A DNA stretch of 64,000 nucleotides, from positions 1 to 64,000 of the forward strand of contig OMWN01000024.1 of the NCBI GenBank assembly GCA_900314765.1, given 5' to 3'. Positions 37,392-46,530 of this stretch are shown here, in pieces; positions within the stretch are counted from its first letter, which is position 1; each line of letters starts with the position of its first letter. The notes beneath the pieces are model-generated. The model saw only the letters and a program-made list of their open reading frames with translations, made no database searches and was not told the DNA's origin. The translations under genes and the position numbers were made by a program. Origin of the DNA: an uncultured Selenomonadales bacterium (lineage in GTDB: Bacteria > Bacillota > Negativicutes > Selenomonadales > Selenomonadaceae).

Positions 37392-38348
37392 ATGAAGAAA
37401 GTCTGCACTTTTTTGACGGACAACATGGCCGTGCTCGTCATATTGATTGGCATCGTCGGCGCCGTCTGGCCGAACACGCTCACGTGGGTCGGGCCTTACG
37501 TCTCGTGGATGCTCGGGCTCGTGATGTTCGGCATGGGCATGACGCTGAAGTTCGAGGATTTCAGGCTGCTTGCGAAGCGGCCGTGGGAAGTCTGCCTCGG
37601 CGCCGTAGCGCAGTTCACGATCATGCCGGCGGCCGCGTGGCTGCTCGTGAAGATATTCAATATCCCGCCTGAGATAGCGGTAGGCGTCGTACTGCTCGGC
37701 ACATGCCCGGGCGGCACGGCATCGAACGTCATCACGTACCTCGCGCACGGCGATGTGGCGCTCTCGGTCGCGATGACGATGACGACGACGCTCCTCGCGC
37801 CGATCGTCACGCCGATACTCACGTGGTGGCTCGCGGGCGCGTGGGTCGAGATTTCGCTCGTGTCGATGATGATTTCCATCGCGAAGATGGTGCTCGCGCC
37901 AGTCATTTTGGGCCTCTTGCTCAATCATTTCTTCGGCGAGACGGTCAGAAAAATCACGCCGGTGCTGCCGCTTTTCTCTGTCATCGTCATCGTGCTCTTG
38001 GTCGGCGGCGTCGTCTCGCTGAGCGCGTCGAAGCTCTTCACGTATGGCCTCATGATTACGGGCGTCGTCATCTGCCATAACATCATCGGGCTCATCTGCG
38101 GCTACATATTCGCGAAGGTGTTCCACCTCAATCCCGCGAAATCGCGTGCGCTCGCCATCGAGGTCGGCATGCAGAACTCCGGCCTCGCGTCGGCGCTCTC
38201 CATCATGTACTTCACGCCAGTGGCGGGCATCCCGGGCGCGATTTTCAGCGTTTGGCACAATATTTCAGGCTCGCTGTTCGCGAATTACTGCGTCAGAAAA
38301 GACCGCAGGGCGGAGCAGGAAATCACTGGTGCTCATGCCGAAGCGTAA
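37392..38348 (+). CDS. panS: BASS family transporter, probably pantoate/ketopantoate uptake (PanS-like)
   Basis: A 318-residue membrane protein with about 9-10 helices of the bile acid:Na+ symporter superfamily. Diagnostic blocks: GMTLKFEDFRLL, LLGTCPGGTASNVITYLA (Na+-site loop) and AIEVGMQNSGLASA. Its place directly before panC-panD suggests import of pantoate or a pantothenate precursor, as shown for PanS. No panB is seen in the window, which would make uptake of pantoate useful. ATG after AGGAGG. Confidence 0.82.
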   Translation: MKKVCTFLTDNMAVLVILIGIVGAVWPNTLTWVGPYVSWMLGLVMFGMGMTLKFEDFRLLAKRPWEVCLGAVAQFTIMPAAAWLLVKIFNIPPEIAVGVVLLGTCPGGTASNVITYLAHGDVALSVAMTMTTTLLAPIVTPILTWWLAGAWVEISLVSMMISIAKMVLAPVILGLLLNHFFGETVRKITPVLPLFSVIVIVLLVGGVVSLSASKLFTYGLMITGVVICHNIIGLICGYIFAKVFHLNPAKSRALAIEVGMQNSGLASALSIMYFTPVAGIPGAIFSVWHNISGSLFANYCVRKDRRAEQEITGAHAEA

Positions 38349-38425
38349 CGAAAATCCCAAATTTTAATTTGTTGATATATGCCGAGTTGTTTTGAAATTC
38401 AGTTTTAAAAGGAGAAAACATCAGA

Positions 38426-39283
38426 ATGAAAGTATTGAAAACGGTTGCCGAGATTCAAGCTTTTGCGAAGCAGATGAAGGACGAGGGCAAGACGATTGGC
38501 CTCGTGCCGACGATGGGCGCGCTCCACGAGGGTCACCTCACGCTCATGCGCCGCGCGCGTCAGGAGAACGACGTCGTCATCGTCTCCGACTTCGTCAATC
38601 CTGTCCAGTTTGGCCCAAATGAGGACTACGATAAATATCCGCGCGTCTTCGACGCTGACTGCGAAAAAATGGAGACGGTGCCTGTCGATGCGGTGTTCCA
38701 TCCGGAGCCGAGCGAGATGTACCCAGAGGGCTACTGCACGTATGTCAATGTCGAGGGCGACCTCACGCACAAGCTCTGCGGCGCTCAGCGCCCGGGCCAT
38801 TTCCGCGGCGTCGCGACGGTCGTGACGAAGCTCATGAATCTCTCACGCGCTGACCATGCGTATTTCGGTCAGAAAGACGCACAGCAGGTCTCGGTCGTGC
38901 GCCGTTTCGTCAAGGACCTCAACATCAACGTCGAGATTGTCATGGTGCCTATCTGCCGTGAAGAGTCGGGACTCGCGCGGAGCTCGCGCAATCGTTACAT
39001 GAGCGACACGGAGAAGGCGGCGGCCGTCATTCTCTCGAAGAGCCTCAGGAAAGCGAAGGACGCTTTCGAGGCGGGCGAGAAGGACGTCGAGACGCTGAAG
39101 AAAATCACGAGCGACGAGATAAAGACGGAGCCGCTTGCGACGATAGACTACGTCGATGCGTACACGTACCCAGCGCTCGAGCCGATAAAGACCGTCACGG
39201 AGCCCGTGCTTTTGGCGATTGCGGTGAAAATCGGCAAGACGCGCCTCATCGACAATGTTATACTCGGAGGTGACGCGAAATGA
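38426..39283 (+). CDS. panC: Pantothenate synthetase
   Basis: Joins pantoate and beta-alanine with ATP to give pantothenate. The 285-residue protein has the adenylation motifs [17 protein letters not shown] (HxGH), [12 protein letters not shown] and [13 protein letters not shown]. Full length. Ends overlapping panD by 4 bases (ATGA), so both are made together. Confidence 0.97.
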   Translation: MKVLKTVAEIQAFAKQMKDEGKTIGLVPTMGALHEGHLTLMRRARQENDVVIVSDFVNPVQFGPNEDYDKYPRVFDADCEKMETVPVDAVFHPEPSEMYPEGYCTYVNVEGDLTHKLCGAQRPGHFRGVATVVTKLMNLSRADHAYFGQKDAQQVSVVRRFVKDLNINVEIVMVPICREESGLARSSRNRYMSDTEKAAAVILSKSLRKAKDAFEAGEKDVETLKKITSDEIKTEPLATIDYVDAYTYPALEPIKTVTEPVLLAIAVKIGKTRLIDNVILGGDAK

Positions 39284-39663
39284 TGCTCAATCTCTTGAAA
39301 TGCAAAATCCATTGCGCGACGGTCACGGAGGCAAACCTTCACTACATGGGCAGCATCACGATTGATGAGACGCTCATGGAGGCCGCAGGCATCATCCCGA
39401 ATGAGCGCGTGCAGGTCGTGGACAACGACAACGGCGCGCGCCTCGAGACGTACGTCATCCCAGGGCCGCGTGACTCGGGCGTGATTTGCCTCAACGGCGC
39501 GGCGGCGCGCCTCGCACAGCCGGGCGATGTCGTCATCATCATGGCGTACTGCTTCATGGACGAGAAAGAAGCGAAGGACTACAAGCCGACGGTTGTCATG
39601 GCTACGGACGACAACAAGGTCGGCGAGATACGCCACGTTGAGTACCACGGTCAGACGAAGTGA
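39280..39663 (+). CDS. panD: Aspartate 1-decarboxylase
   Basis: Makes beta-alanine from aspartate with a pyruvoyl cofactor. A 127-residue precursor; self-cleavage is expected at the Gly-Ser of HYMGSITID, Ser near residue 25. [13 protein letters not shown] and the later [18 protein letters not shown] are family blocks. Starts within the panC stop and is followed by a terminator. Confidence 0.97.
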   Translation: MMLNLLKCKIHCATVTEANLHYMGSITIDETLMEAAGIIPNERVQVVDNDNGARLETYVIPGPRDSGVICLNGAAARLAQPGDVVIIMAYCFMDEKEAKDYKPTVVMATDDNKVGEIRHVEYHGQTK

Positions 39664-39681
39664 AATAAAGCGAATATAAAC

Positions 39682-39726
39682 AAAGCAGGGATACGCGATT
39701 TTATGCGTCGCGCCCCTGCTTTCTTT
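39682..39726 (+). terminator. Terminator of panS-panC-panD
   Basis: AAAGCAGGG...CCCTGCTTT with further pairing of ACGCGA/TCGCG inside the stem, then a T-rich stretch. Confidence 0.8.
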
Positions 39727-39805
39727 GTAAAAAATATTATTGCTTAATTCACTTTTTTTCTATATAATATGGCTAATGAAGTTTATGAAATAGGAGGTGA
39801 TTGAG

Positions 39806-40078
39806 TTGTTGGGCATGACAGATTTGGAGATTGCAAGGCGCGTGATTTTCTCTTTTATCAGCGCACTCTGCATCATCGGCATTTTCAGCAACGTCATCGG
39901 TGAGCGCCGCAAAAAGCTGTGGTTCAAGGCGCGCTCGCAGGTCAGCTTTTTCAATCGTCGTGGCTATTTTGGCAGGGCGTTTCTCTTTGGTCGCCCCATC
40001 ACGAAGGAAGGCGTCGAGGTAGCCGTCGCCATGTATGGGTGCATTGCGCTCGTTACGTTCGTCATTTTCATGATATGA
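39806..40078 (+). CDS. Small membrane protein
   Basis: A protein of about 90 residues with two hydrophobic segments (VIFSFISALCIIGIFSNVI near the N-terminus, and AMYGCIALVTFVIFMI at the end). A basic loop lies between them (GERRKKLWFKARSQVSFF). Function not known. TTG at 39806 is 9 bases after AGGAGG; the GTG at 39797 touches that site and is unlikely. Followed by its own terminator, so it is probably monocistronic. Confidence 0.65.
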   Translation: MLGMTDLEIARRVIFSFISALCIIGIFSNVIGERRKKLWFKARSQVSFFNRRGYFGRAFLFGRPITKEGVEVAVAMYGCIALVTFVIFMI

Positions 40079-40082
40079 AGAA

Positions 40083-40113
40083 AGGGAGTCTCAGGTGGAG
40101 ACTCTCTTTTTTT
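40083..40113 (+). terminator. Terminator after the small membrane protein
   Basis: AGGGAGTCTC-AGGT-GGAGACTCTCT followed by a T-run. Confidence 0.88.
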
Positions 40114-40158
40114 GCACCATGATATAATTAAAATTTATGGAAGAAGGCGTTTTTCCTC

Positions 40159-41148
40159 ATGGGAAAATTAATGGGAAAGCTCATTGGAAAGAAATTATTG
40201 GCTGCTATTTTCTGCATGGCGATGCTTGTCGTCGTCGCGGGCTGCGGCGGTGGCGGCAAAAAGGCGGAGGAGCCGAAGGCAAACAATGCGGCGGCGTTCG
40301 CCGTCATAAAGGACGACCTCGGCCGCACGGTGACGCTCGACAAAAAGCCGGAGCGCATCGTCGTGACGAGCGCGTCGTTCCTCGAGCCGCTGCATGAAGT
40401 CGGCGGCGACGTCGTCGGCCGCCCCGATTCAAAGACGAACATGCCCGACTTCGCGAAGGACAAGCCGAGCGTCGGCAAGGTCTACAACATCGACCTCGAG
40501 AAAGTGCTCGCGTGCGCGCCGGACCTCGTCATCATAAACAAGGGCATGAATGAGAAGCTCGTGCAGACGCTTGAGACGAACGGCATCAAGACGCTCGTCA
40601 TGGACATGAAGAACTACGAGAACGTCAGAAACGAAGTAAAGGTATTCGCGCAGGTGACGGGCGAGAAAGAGAAGGGCGACGCGCTCATCAAGAAGATGGA
40701 CGACGCCATAAAGGCGATAGTGGACGGCCTCCCGAAAGAGAGCACGCCGCGCCGCGTCGCGATACTCCACAGCACGGCGCAGGGCCTCTCGGTGCAGCTC
40801 GACACGAGCATCGCGGGCTCCGTCGCGAAGATGCTGCGCTTCACGAACGTCGCGTCGGGCATGAAGGCGATGGAGGACAATCCGGACGCCGCGCCGTACA
40901 GCATTGAGACACTCGTCGAGCAGAATCCGGAGATCATTTTCATCACGAGCATGGGCGAGATGGAGGACGTCAAGCGCGGCATGGAGCAGACGATTGCGTC
41001 AAACCCCGCATGGCAGACGATACCTGCCGTGAAGAACGGCAAGCTTTACTATCTCTCGCATGATCATTTCCTGCTGAGCCCGGGCATCCATTACCCAGAC
41101 GCCGTGAAGGAAATGGCGAAGCTTGTCTATCCAGACGCGGTGAAATAA
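40159..41148 (+). CDS. ABC transporter substrate-binding lipoprotein (iron chelate/heme/B12 type)
   Basis: A 329-residue exported protein with lipobox VVAGCGGG. The mature part has the FecB/BtuF fold: DDLGRTVTLDKKPERIVV, then LACAPDLVIINKGMNE, a long backbone helix, and NPEIIFITSMGE. First of three genes encoding an importer (binding protein, permease, ATPase). Substrate could be a siderophore, heme or cobalamin; nothing in the sequence decides. No cobalamin riboswitch or clear Fur box was found upstream. Confidence 0.9.
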   Translation: MGKLMGKLIGKKLLAAIFCMAMLVVVAGCGGGGKKAEEPKANNAAAFAVIKDDLGRTVTLDKKPERIVVTSASFLEPLHEVGGDVVGRPDSKTNMPDFAKDKPSVGKVYNIDLEKVLACAPDLVIINKGMNEKLVQTLETNGIKTLVMDMKNYENVRNEVKVFAQVTGEKEKGDALIKKMDDAIKAIVDGLPKESTPRRVAILHSTAQGLSVQLDTSIAGSVAKMLRFTNVASGMKAMEDNPDAAPYSIETLVEQNPEIIFITSMGEMEDVKRGMEQTIASNPAWQTIPAVKNGKLYYLSHDHFLLSPGIHYPDAVKEMAKLVYPDAVK

Positions 41149-41224
41149 ATTCGTAAATTCTTAAGCGGCTGTAGATTTTGCGTGGCCGTTTATGGCCCTT
41201 TATTTAATGTAAGGAATGACAGAA

Positions 41225-42220
41225 TTGGACGAAACAAAAAGCTCTGTGATGGCACGAAGAAGCATCATGCTCATCATCTTCGCGGTGCTTGTCGCCGCAG
41301 GATTTTTCACGAGCGTCATGATGGGCTCCGTGCGCATCCCGTTTCAGGAGATTTACGACGCGCTTTTCGGCGCGGGCGCGGGGACACATCAGCAGATTAT
41401 CTGGAATATCCGCCTGCCGCGCACCATAGTGGCGGCACTCGTCGGCATCAATCTCTCGCTGTCGGGCGCAATCCTGCAGGCCATCATGAAAAACCCGCTC
41501 GCTGACCCGCATATCATCGGCATATCGTCTGGCGCGGGACTCACGGGCATCATGGTCATGCTCATGCTGCCGGGTCATGAGTATCTCGTGACGCCGGCGG
41601 CGTTCGTCGGCGCGATGGCGGCGGCCATCTGCATCTACATACTCGCGTGGAAAAACGGCATACGCCCCGTGCGCATCATCCTCGCAGGCGTCGCCGTGTC
41701 GGCTTTCCTCGGCGCGGGCATATCGGCTCTCATGATTTTCTACAGCGACAAGGTACACGGCGCGCTCATGTGGATGGTCGGCGGCCTCGCGGCGCGCAGT
41801 TGGCCGCACGTCGACATCATTTACCCATATACCATCATCGGCATCGTGCTCGCGTTCCTCGGTGCGAAGCACCTCAATATCCTGCAGCTCGGCGACGAAA
41901 TTGCGAAAGGGCTCGGCCTCAATGTCGAGGTCACGCGCATCGTCATGACGGCGATAGCGGCCATGCTCGCGGCGAGCGCCGTGTCCGTCGTCGGCCTCCT
42001 CGGATTCGTCGGCCTCATCATCCCGCATGCGACGCGCCTGCTCGTCGGCTCGGACTATCGATTCCTATTGCCGGGCTCGGCGCTGCTCGGCGCCGCCGTC
42101 GTCATGCTGAGCGACACATTCGCGAGGACGGCATTCGCGCCGACGGAGCTCCCTGTCGGCATACTCATGGCGGTGCTTGGCGCGCCGTTCTTCCTCTTCT
42201 TGCTTAGGAGGGAGCTATAA
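41225..42220 (+). CDS. FecCD family ABC permease
   Basis: A 331-residue membrane protein with about ten helices. Family hallmarks: IRLPRTIVAALVGINLSLSG, MKNPLADPHIIGISSGAGL, and the ATPase-docking GLGLNVEVTRIVM, then FVGLIIPHATRLLVGSDYR. It forms the transmembrane channel for the binding protein upstream. TTG at 41225 is 9 bases after AAGGA; the ATG at 41216 is too close to that site. The stop overlaps the ATPase start by one base. Confidence 0.9.
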   Translation: MDETKSSVMARRSIMLIIFAVLVAAGFFTSVMMGSVRIPFQEIYDALFGAGAGTHQQIIWNIRLPRTIVAALVGINLSLSGAILQAIMKNPLADPHIIGISSGAGLTGIMVMLMLPGHEYLVTPAAFVGAMAAAICIYILAWKNGIRPVRIILAGVAVSAFLGAGISALMIFYSDKVHGALMWMVGGLAARSWPHVDIIYPYTIIGIVLAFLGAKHLNILQLGDEIAKGLGLNVEVTRIVMTAIAAMLAASAVSVVGLLGFVGLIIPHATRLLVGSDYRFLLPGSALLGAAVVMLSDTFARTAFAPTELPVGILMAVLGAPFFLFLLRREL

Positions 42221-43011
42221 TGGCAGTATTGGAAGCACGAAACTTAAAAATATCCGTGCAGGACAAAGTCATCCTGCACGATGTGAACGTGGCGTTCACT
42301 GAGGGCAAGCGCACGGCCATCATCGGGCCGAACGGCGCAGGCAAATCGACTTTGCTTAAGGCGCTCTCGTTCGTGAACCCGAAATACGATGGCGAGGTGC
42401 TGCTCGACGGCGTCAATATTCGCGAGATTGGGCGCAAGAAAATCTCACAGCGCGTCGCGATACTGCCGCAGGCGCCCGTTGCGCCGCCGGATGTGACGGT
42501 AGGCCAGCTCGTCGATTTCGGCAGATTTCCATACAGGAGCTTCATAAAGGCGAGCGACCCGAAAGCGGATCGCGAGGCCGTGGAGTGGGCGCTCGACCGC
42601 ACGCACCTGCACGATTTCCGTGACCGCCGCGTCATGGCGCTGTCGGGCGGCGAGCGTCAGCGCGCGTGGATTGCGATGGCACTCGCGCAGCAGCCGGAGA
42701 TACTGCTGCTCGATGAGCCGACGACGTACCTCGACATCGGCCATCAGCTCGAGGTCATGAACATCGTCGAGGACATCAACCGCGACTACAAGATGACAGT
42801 CATCATGGTGCTCCACGACATCAACCACGCGCTCCAGTACGCGGACGAGCTCGTCGTCATCAAGAATCACGGCGTATTCGCGCAGGGCACGCCGAAGGAG
42901 ATACTCAACGTGAAGCTCCTCGCCGACGTCTTTGGCGTGCGCGCCGACATATTCAAAAATTCGCAGGGCATCTCGGTGCTCTCGCCAGTCTCGCTCGTCA
43001 ATAGGGATTGA
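42220..43011 (+). CDS. FecE/BtuD family ABC ATPase
   Basis: A 263-residue ATPase that powers the importer. Walker A GPNGAGKST, Q-loop LPQAPVAPPDVTV, signature LSGGERQRAW, Walker B ILLLDEPTTYLD and H-switch VLHDINHAL are intact. Starts at TAATG overlapping the permease stop, behind GGAGGGAG. Confidence 0.93.
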   Translation: MAVLEARNLKISVQDKVILHDVNVAFTEGKRTAIIGPNGAGKSTLLKALSFVNPKYDGEVLLDGVNIREIGRKKISQRVAILPQAPVAPPDVTVGQLVDFGRFPYRSFIKASDPKADREAVEWALDRTHLHDFRDRRVMALSGGERQRAWIAMALAQQPEILLLDEPTTYLDIGHQLEVMNIVEDINRDYKMTVIMVLHDINHALQYADELVVIKNHGVFAQGTPKEILNVKLLADVFGVRADIFKNSQGISVLSPVSLVNRD

Positions 43012-43016
43012 ATCTC

Positions 43017-43044
43017 TTTACAAAACATTTTTACATGATAAAAT
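43017..43044 (+). promoter_or_regulatory. Promoter of flgE-like gene
   Basis: TTTACA, 16 bases, TAAAAT, directly after the ATPase stop. It looks like a sigma-A promoter; I see no good sigma-28 consensus. Confidence 0.5.
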
Positions 43045-43091
43045 GATGTTAGGCATTTTGATTTCATTCGCATAAAGGAGGAACATTCTTT

Positions 43092-44285
43092 ATGATACGT
43101 TCACTTTATACAGGCGAGGCGGGCATCAAGACGCACCAGACGCGCATGGATGTCATTGGCAACAACGTCGCCAACGTGAATACGACGGGATTCAAATCGG
43201 GGCGTGGCACATTCGATGACATATTGTCGCAGACGCTGAAAGGCGCGACAGCCTCGAACGGCACGCTCGGCAGCACGAATCCGACGCAGATTGGCCTCGG
43301 CGTGAAGCTCTCGGCTGTCGATATGATGTTCAGAAACGGCAGCATCCAGTCGACGGGCAAGAACACGGACCTCGCACTTTCAGGCGACGGGCTTTTCGCT
43401 TTGAAGGACGCCACGCGCACATACTACACGCGAAACGGCGACTTCGGATTTGACGAGGCGGGCAACTACGTGCAGAACGGCACGGGGCTTTTCGTGCAGG
43501 GCTGGATGGCCACGAACGGCGTCGTGACGCCGGGCGGAGCGACGACGAACATCAACGTGCAGATGGGCAAAGTCATGCCGGCGAAAGTGACGACGGAGGA
43601 GTACTATCACGCCAACCTCGACGCGTCGACGCCGATAGGCAAGACGGTCGATGTGTCGATGAACGAGTACGGCGCTGACGGCACACTCGTGTCGCGCCCG
43701 ATGCACTTCACAAAGACAGCGAATAATTCGTGGACGGTCACGTCGGACCCGTCTGTGAGCAGTGGCTCGTGGACGATAAATTTCGATGAGCATGGGAAAT
43801 TCGCGGGCGGCAGCGGTCTCATAAGCTATACGGACGGCAAGGGCGCGCAGGGCGTCACGGTGCACATGGGCGACCTCACGCAGTACGACAGCGCGACGAC
43901 GCTCTACACTGATTCCAATGGCTACGCCGAGGGCAAGCTCACGAGTGTGAATGTCAGCCAGTCGGGCATCATTACGGGCAACTACGACAACGGTCAGCAC
44001 ATGGTCGAGGCCGAGGTCGCGGTCGCGCGCTTCTCCAATCCGCAGGGACTCACGCGGAAGGGACGGAGTCTCTTCACCGTGTCATCGAACTCGGGCACAC
44101 CGACATACGGCGCAGCGAAAGAGCAAAACTCGACGATAACGCCTGCGGCGCTCGAGATGAGCAACGTCGACATCGCCAACGAATTCAGCGACATGATCGT
44201 GACACAGAGAGGATTCCAGTCGAATTCAAAAGTGATAACGACGTCGGACGAAAACCTCGAGACAGCGATAAATTTGAAGAGATAA
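43092..44285 (+). CDS. flgE: Flagellar hook protein (FlgE-type)
   Basis: A 397-residue axial protein. The N-terminal rod/hook motif (TGEAGIKTHQTRMDVIGNNVANVNTTGFK) and the C-terminal helix (MSNVDIANEFSDMIVTQRGFQSNSK) are conserved in hook and rod proteins. The size and the FlgE core (DLALSGDGLFAL, then the variable middle) fit FlgE better than FlgF/FlgG. It polymerises into the hook outside the cell. AGGAGG before the ATG. It is not in a flagellar operon here, which is unusual. It may be a second hook-like gene. Confidence 0.85.
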   Translation: MIRSLYTGEAGIKTHQTRMDVIGNNVANVNTTGFKSGRGTFDDILSQTLKGATASNGTLGSTNPTQIGLGVKLSAVDMMFRNGSIQSTGKNTDLALSGDGLFALKDATRTYYTRNGDFGFDEAGNYVQNGTGLFVQGWMATNGVVTPGGATTNINVQMGKVMPAKVTTEEYYHANLDASTPIGKTVDVSMNEYGADGTLVSRPMHFTKTANNSWTVTSDPSVSSGSWTINFDEHGKFAGGSGLISYTDGKGAQGVTVHMGDLTQYDSATTLYTDSNGYAEGKLTSVNVSQSGIITGNYDNGQHMVEAEVAVARFSNPQGLTRKGRSLFTVSSNSGTPTYGAAKEQNSTITPAALEMSNVDIANEFSDMIVTQRGFQSNSKVITTSDENLETAINLKR

Positions 44286-44336
44286 AGTTGAAGAGATAAA
44301 ATTAAAGCGTTAAAAGTTAAAGCTATAAGTAAAAAA

Positions 44337-44370
44337 GTGGCAGCACAAATCGTGTTGCCGCTATTTTTAT
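44337..44370 (+). terminator. Terminator after flgE
   Basis: TGGCAGCAC-AAATC-GTGTTGCCG and a T-run. Confidence 0.7.
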
Positions 44371-44398
44371 GCGTGTGAGAGAAATGTGGGCAATCGCT

Positions 44399-44688
44399 AC
44401 CCTCTCCGCCTCGCATTCGCTCGGCACCTCCCCCAGAGTGGGAGGCTGGCGTTACAGAGACTGAGATTATTTACGCTAGCTGAAAAAATTACTAATGAAA
44501 ACGTAAAGTCTTTACTTTAGCTAAATGCTCAGCTAACGAAAGCGTAAAATTTTCTGTTCTTTCGTTCAGTTTAATTTTATTCCGCTTAAAGTGAAAGACT
44601 ATAGTTCACTTTCAATTCTATAGTGAAGCATTGCTTTCGCTATGCCTCCCACCCTGGGGGAGGTGCCCCCGCAGGGGGCGGAGAGGGT
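44399..44688 (-). repeat. A-family palindromic element, copy 8, longest
   Basis: ACCCTCTCCG...CGGAGAGGGT, 290 bases. Type-1 module left and type-2 right. The interior is about 40 bases longer than in other copies, with repeated AGCTAA/TTAGCT and TTCACTTT motifs. Confidence 0.87.
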
Positions 44689-44804
44689 TTGCATTAGCTA
44701 TTTTCGGCGAGAATATACAAACTTATTTCGCGCATCAATGTATTGAAAACAATCAGAAATTCTATTAAAATATAATCAAGATTACAACACGGGAGGCGAT
44801 GGAT

Positions 44805-45617
44805 TTGCCGACACAGGCTGAGATTGAGCGAGAGATAAACAGGGAGCAGATTGCGGAGTATCGTCTCATGGACAATGAGTTCATGCAGGCATTTTTTCAT
44901 GAGAATATCCCGTGCACGCAGAAAATGGTGAGGGTCATCCTGAGCCGCACGGATGTCAAGGTGATTTCCTCGAACGGCGAGTATCACATGCCAAATCTGC
45001 GCGGCCATTCCGTCATACTCGACGTGCATGCCATCGATGAACGTGGCAGAGAGTTCGGATTCGAGGTGCAGCGCGCGGACGAGGGCGCGAAGCCGAAGCG
45101 CGCGCGATACGACAGCAGCCTCATGGACGCAAACTATCCAAATCCCGGCAAATACGCAAAGAACTTGCCCGAGATATGGACGGTCTTCATCGTGGAGCAT
45201 GACGTGCTCGGGCTGGGGCTGCCGATTTACATCATCGAGCGGACAATCACGGGCAAGGGACGAAACAAATTGTTTGGCGATGGTTCGCACATCATCTATG
45301 TGAACGTGTCGATACAGGACGACACGCCGCTCGGACGTCTCGCACACGACTTCACGTGCAAAGACCCGAACGAGATGTACGACCGCGACTTCGCTGAACG
45401 TGCCAGATATTTGAAAGAAACAGAAAGGGGCGTGGAGACCATGACGAAAAGGATGGAAGAGAGAATCGAAAAAGTAAGGGAAGAGACCCGTCGTGAGACT
45501 GTAAGAGAGTTTGCTCGCAACATGATTGAAGATAATGAGCCATTTGATAAGGTCGTAAAATATAGCAGGCTTTCGTTGGACGAAGTGCAGAAATTGGCAG
45601 GCAAAAGTTTGGTCTAA
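44805..45617 (+). CDS. Rpn-type PD-(D/E)XK nuclease (transposase-like family)
   Basis: A 270-residue protein. It has MDNEFMQAFF near the N-terminus, then a nuclease core with Asp in SVILDVHAID and E-x-Q in GFEVQRAD, and a coiled-coil stretch (MEERIEKVREETRRE), ending in a short tail (RLSLDEVQKLAGKSLV). Rpn proteins in E. coli are Mg-dependent DNases that promote RecA-independent recombination. TTG at 44805 suits the GGGAGG site; ATG 44799 is too close. The coil-encoding segment is repeated twice downstream with different tails. Confidence 0.82.
   Translation: MPTQAEIEREINREQIAEYRLMDNEFMQAFFHENIPCTQKMVRVILSRTDVKVISSNGEYHMPNLRGHSVILDVHAIDERGREFGFEVQRADEGAKPKRARYDSSLMDANYPNPGKYAKNLPEIWTVFIVEHDVLGLGLPIYIIERTITGKGRNKLFGDGSHIIYVNVSIQDDTPLGRLAHDFTCKDPNEMYDRDFAERARYLKETERGVETMTKRMEERIEKVREETRRETVREFARNMIEDNEPFDKVVKYSRLSLDEVQKLAGKSLV
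45431..45497 (+). repeat. Rpn 3' cassette repeat, copy 1 (inside the gene)
   Basis: CGTGGAGACCATGACGAA...CGTCGTGAGA, encoding the start of the coiled coil. Reading frame is the gene's own. Followed by tail 1. Confidence 0.85.
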
Positions 45618-45621
45618 GGGA

Positions 45622-45817
45622 CGTGGAGACCATGACGAAGAGAATGGAAGAAAGAATTGAAAAAGTAAGGGAAGAAACTCGTCGCGAGGATGCAAGAACG
45701 TTTGCTACAGTCTTGTTGCTCGATGGCAATATGTCACATGAAAAAATCGCAAATATCAGTGGCTTGCCCATCGAGGAAGTGAATTTACTTGCGCTGGCGC
45801 TGAAAAAATCTGCGTGA
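45622..45817 (+). pseudogene. Silent Rpn 3' cassette 2 with an alternative tail
   Basis: Begins with a near-identical copy of the repeat (45622-45690). It continues into a different, intact C-terminal tail with helix-turn-helix-like character (EKIANISGLPIEEVNLLALA) and a stop. A crossover between the two repeats (191 bases apart) would delete cassette 1 and join this tail in frame. It has an ATG (45632) but no good ribosome site, so it is probably silent, though free translation cannot be excluded. Confidence 0.75.
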
Positions 45818-45827
45818 AATGTTAGGG

Positions 45828-45867
45828 CGTGGAGACCATGACGAAGAGAATGGAAGAAAGAATCGCG
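45828..45867 (+). pseudogene. Rpn 3' cassette 3, degenerate
   Basis: CGTGGAGACCATGACGAAGAGAATGG... repeats the first 38 or so bases of the cassette, then diverges into a short open stretch without a recognisable tail. It lies 206 bases after copy 2. Confidence 0.75.
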
Positions 45868-45941
45868 AGCAAGCGAATCGGTTGAAGATGTTGCTTGAGA
45901 TGCCCTTGCAAAGTGAAGCTAAACAATAAACCACATAACAA

Positions 45942-45983
45942 AAAGCGAAGGAACTGTCCTGTTTGGATATTTCTTCGCTTATT
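45942..45983 (+). terminator. Terminator after the Rpn cassettes
   Basis: AAAAGCGAAG...CTTCGCTT and T-rich sequence. Confidence 0.65.
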
Positions 45984-46047
45984 TTTTCGGTATGAAAAGT
46001 TTGCACTTATTTTGGCACTGTTGAAGTCTATTCTAGCGCAACAAAAA

Positions 46048-46074
46048 AGGCTTTGCGGATAATCCGCAAAGCCT
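46048..46074 (-). terminator. Terminator of tRNA-Arg
   Basis: AGGCTTTGCGGATAATCCGCAAAGCCT, a near-perfect palindrome followed on the minus strand by TTTTTTG. Confidence 0.88.
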
Positions 46075-46083
46075 GTGTATTCA

Positions 46084-46161
46084 TGGTGATCCAGGAGGGA
46101 CTCGAACCCCCGACCCTTTGATTCGTAGTCAAATACTCTAATCCAACTGAGCTACTGGACC
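46084..46161 (-). tRNA. tRNA-Arg (anticodon ACG)
   Basis: A cloverleaf can be folded: acceptor GGTCCAG/CTGGATC, anticodon stem TTTGA/TCAAA with loop CTACGAA (ACG), T-loop GTTCGAGTC, and an encoded CCA after discriminator A. 78 bases including CCA. ACG reads CGU/CGC/CGA after wobble deamination. Confidence 0.95.
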
Positions 46162-46262
46162 AAATCGATTAACTGCTCTCGCAATCAACGGATATTATAT
46201 TAACACAACAGCGAAGTCGTGTCAACAAAAATTTGAAAAACTTCAGCGTAAAAAGTGCGCAA

Positions 46263-46315
46263 GTCACCCCACCACCATGCTTCGCATGGTCCACTGCCCC
46301 TCAAGGGGCGGACAA
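46263..46315. repeat. D-family element, copy 2, one end only
   Basis: GTCACCCCACCACC-ATGCTTCGCAT-GGTCCACTGCCCCTCAAGGGGCGGAC. It matches one end of the D element at 36840; the other end is missing. Confidence 0.75.
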
Positions 46316-46391
46316 AAGGCAAGGACTCGCAAGTGGCGGTTTTACATATCGAAAAATTTTCTCATAAAATTACGCTTGCTTTTGCGCTGTA

Positions 46392-46420
46392 TTGTAATAT
46401 TGTCCTGCAAGCGATATAAT
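46392..46420 (+). promoter_or_regulatory. Promoter of the GT/cytidylyltransferase pair
   Basis: TTGTAA, 17 bases, TATAAT, about 110 bases before the GTG start. The remaining intergenic sequence (46316-46530) holds nothing else I can identify. Confidence 0.6.
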
Positions 46421-46530
46421 AAAATTTAATATACTCACTATTTTATTTGTATGTTGATGCGCAAATTCATTGCCGATGACGAGGGCGTGGATTGCGGAAC
46501 GCGATAAAAATCAGCAGGGAGGCTAATGAA

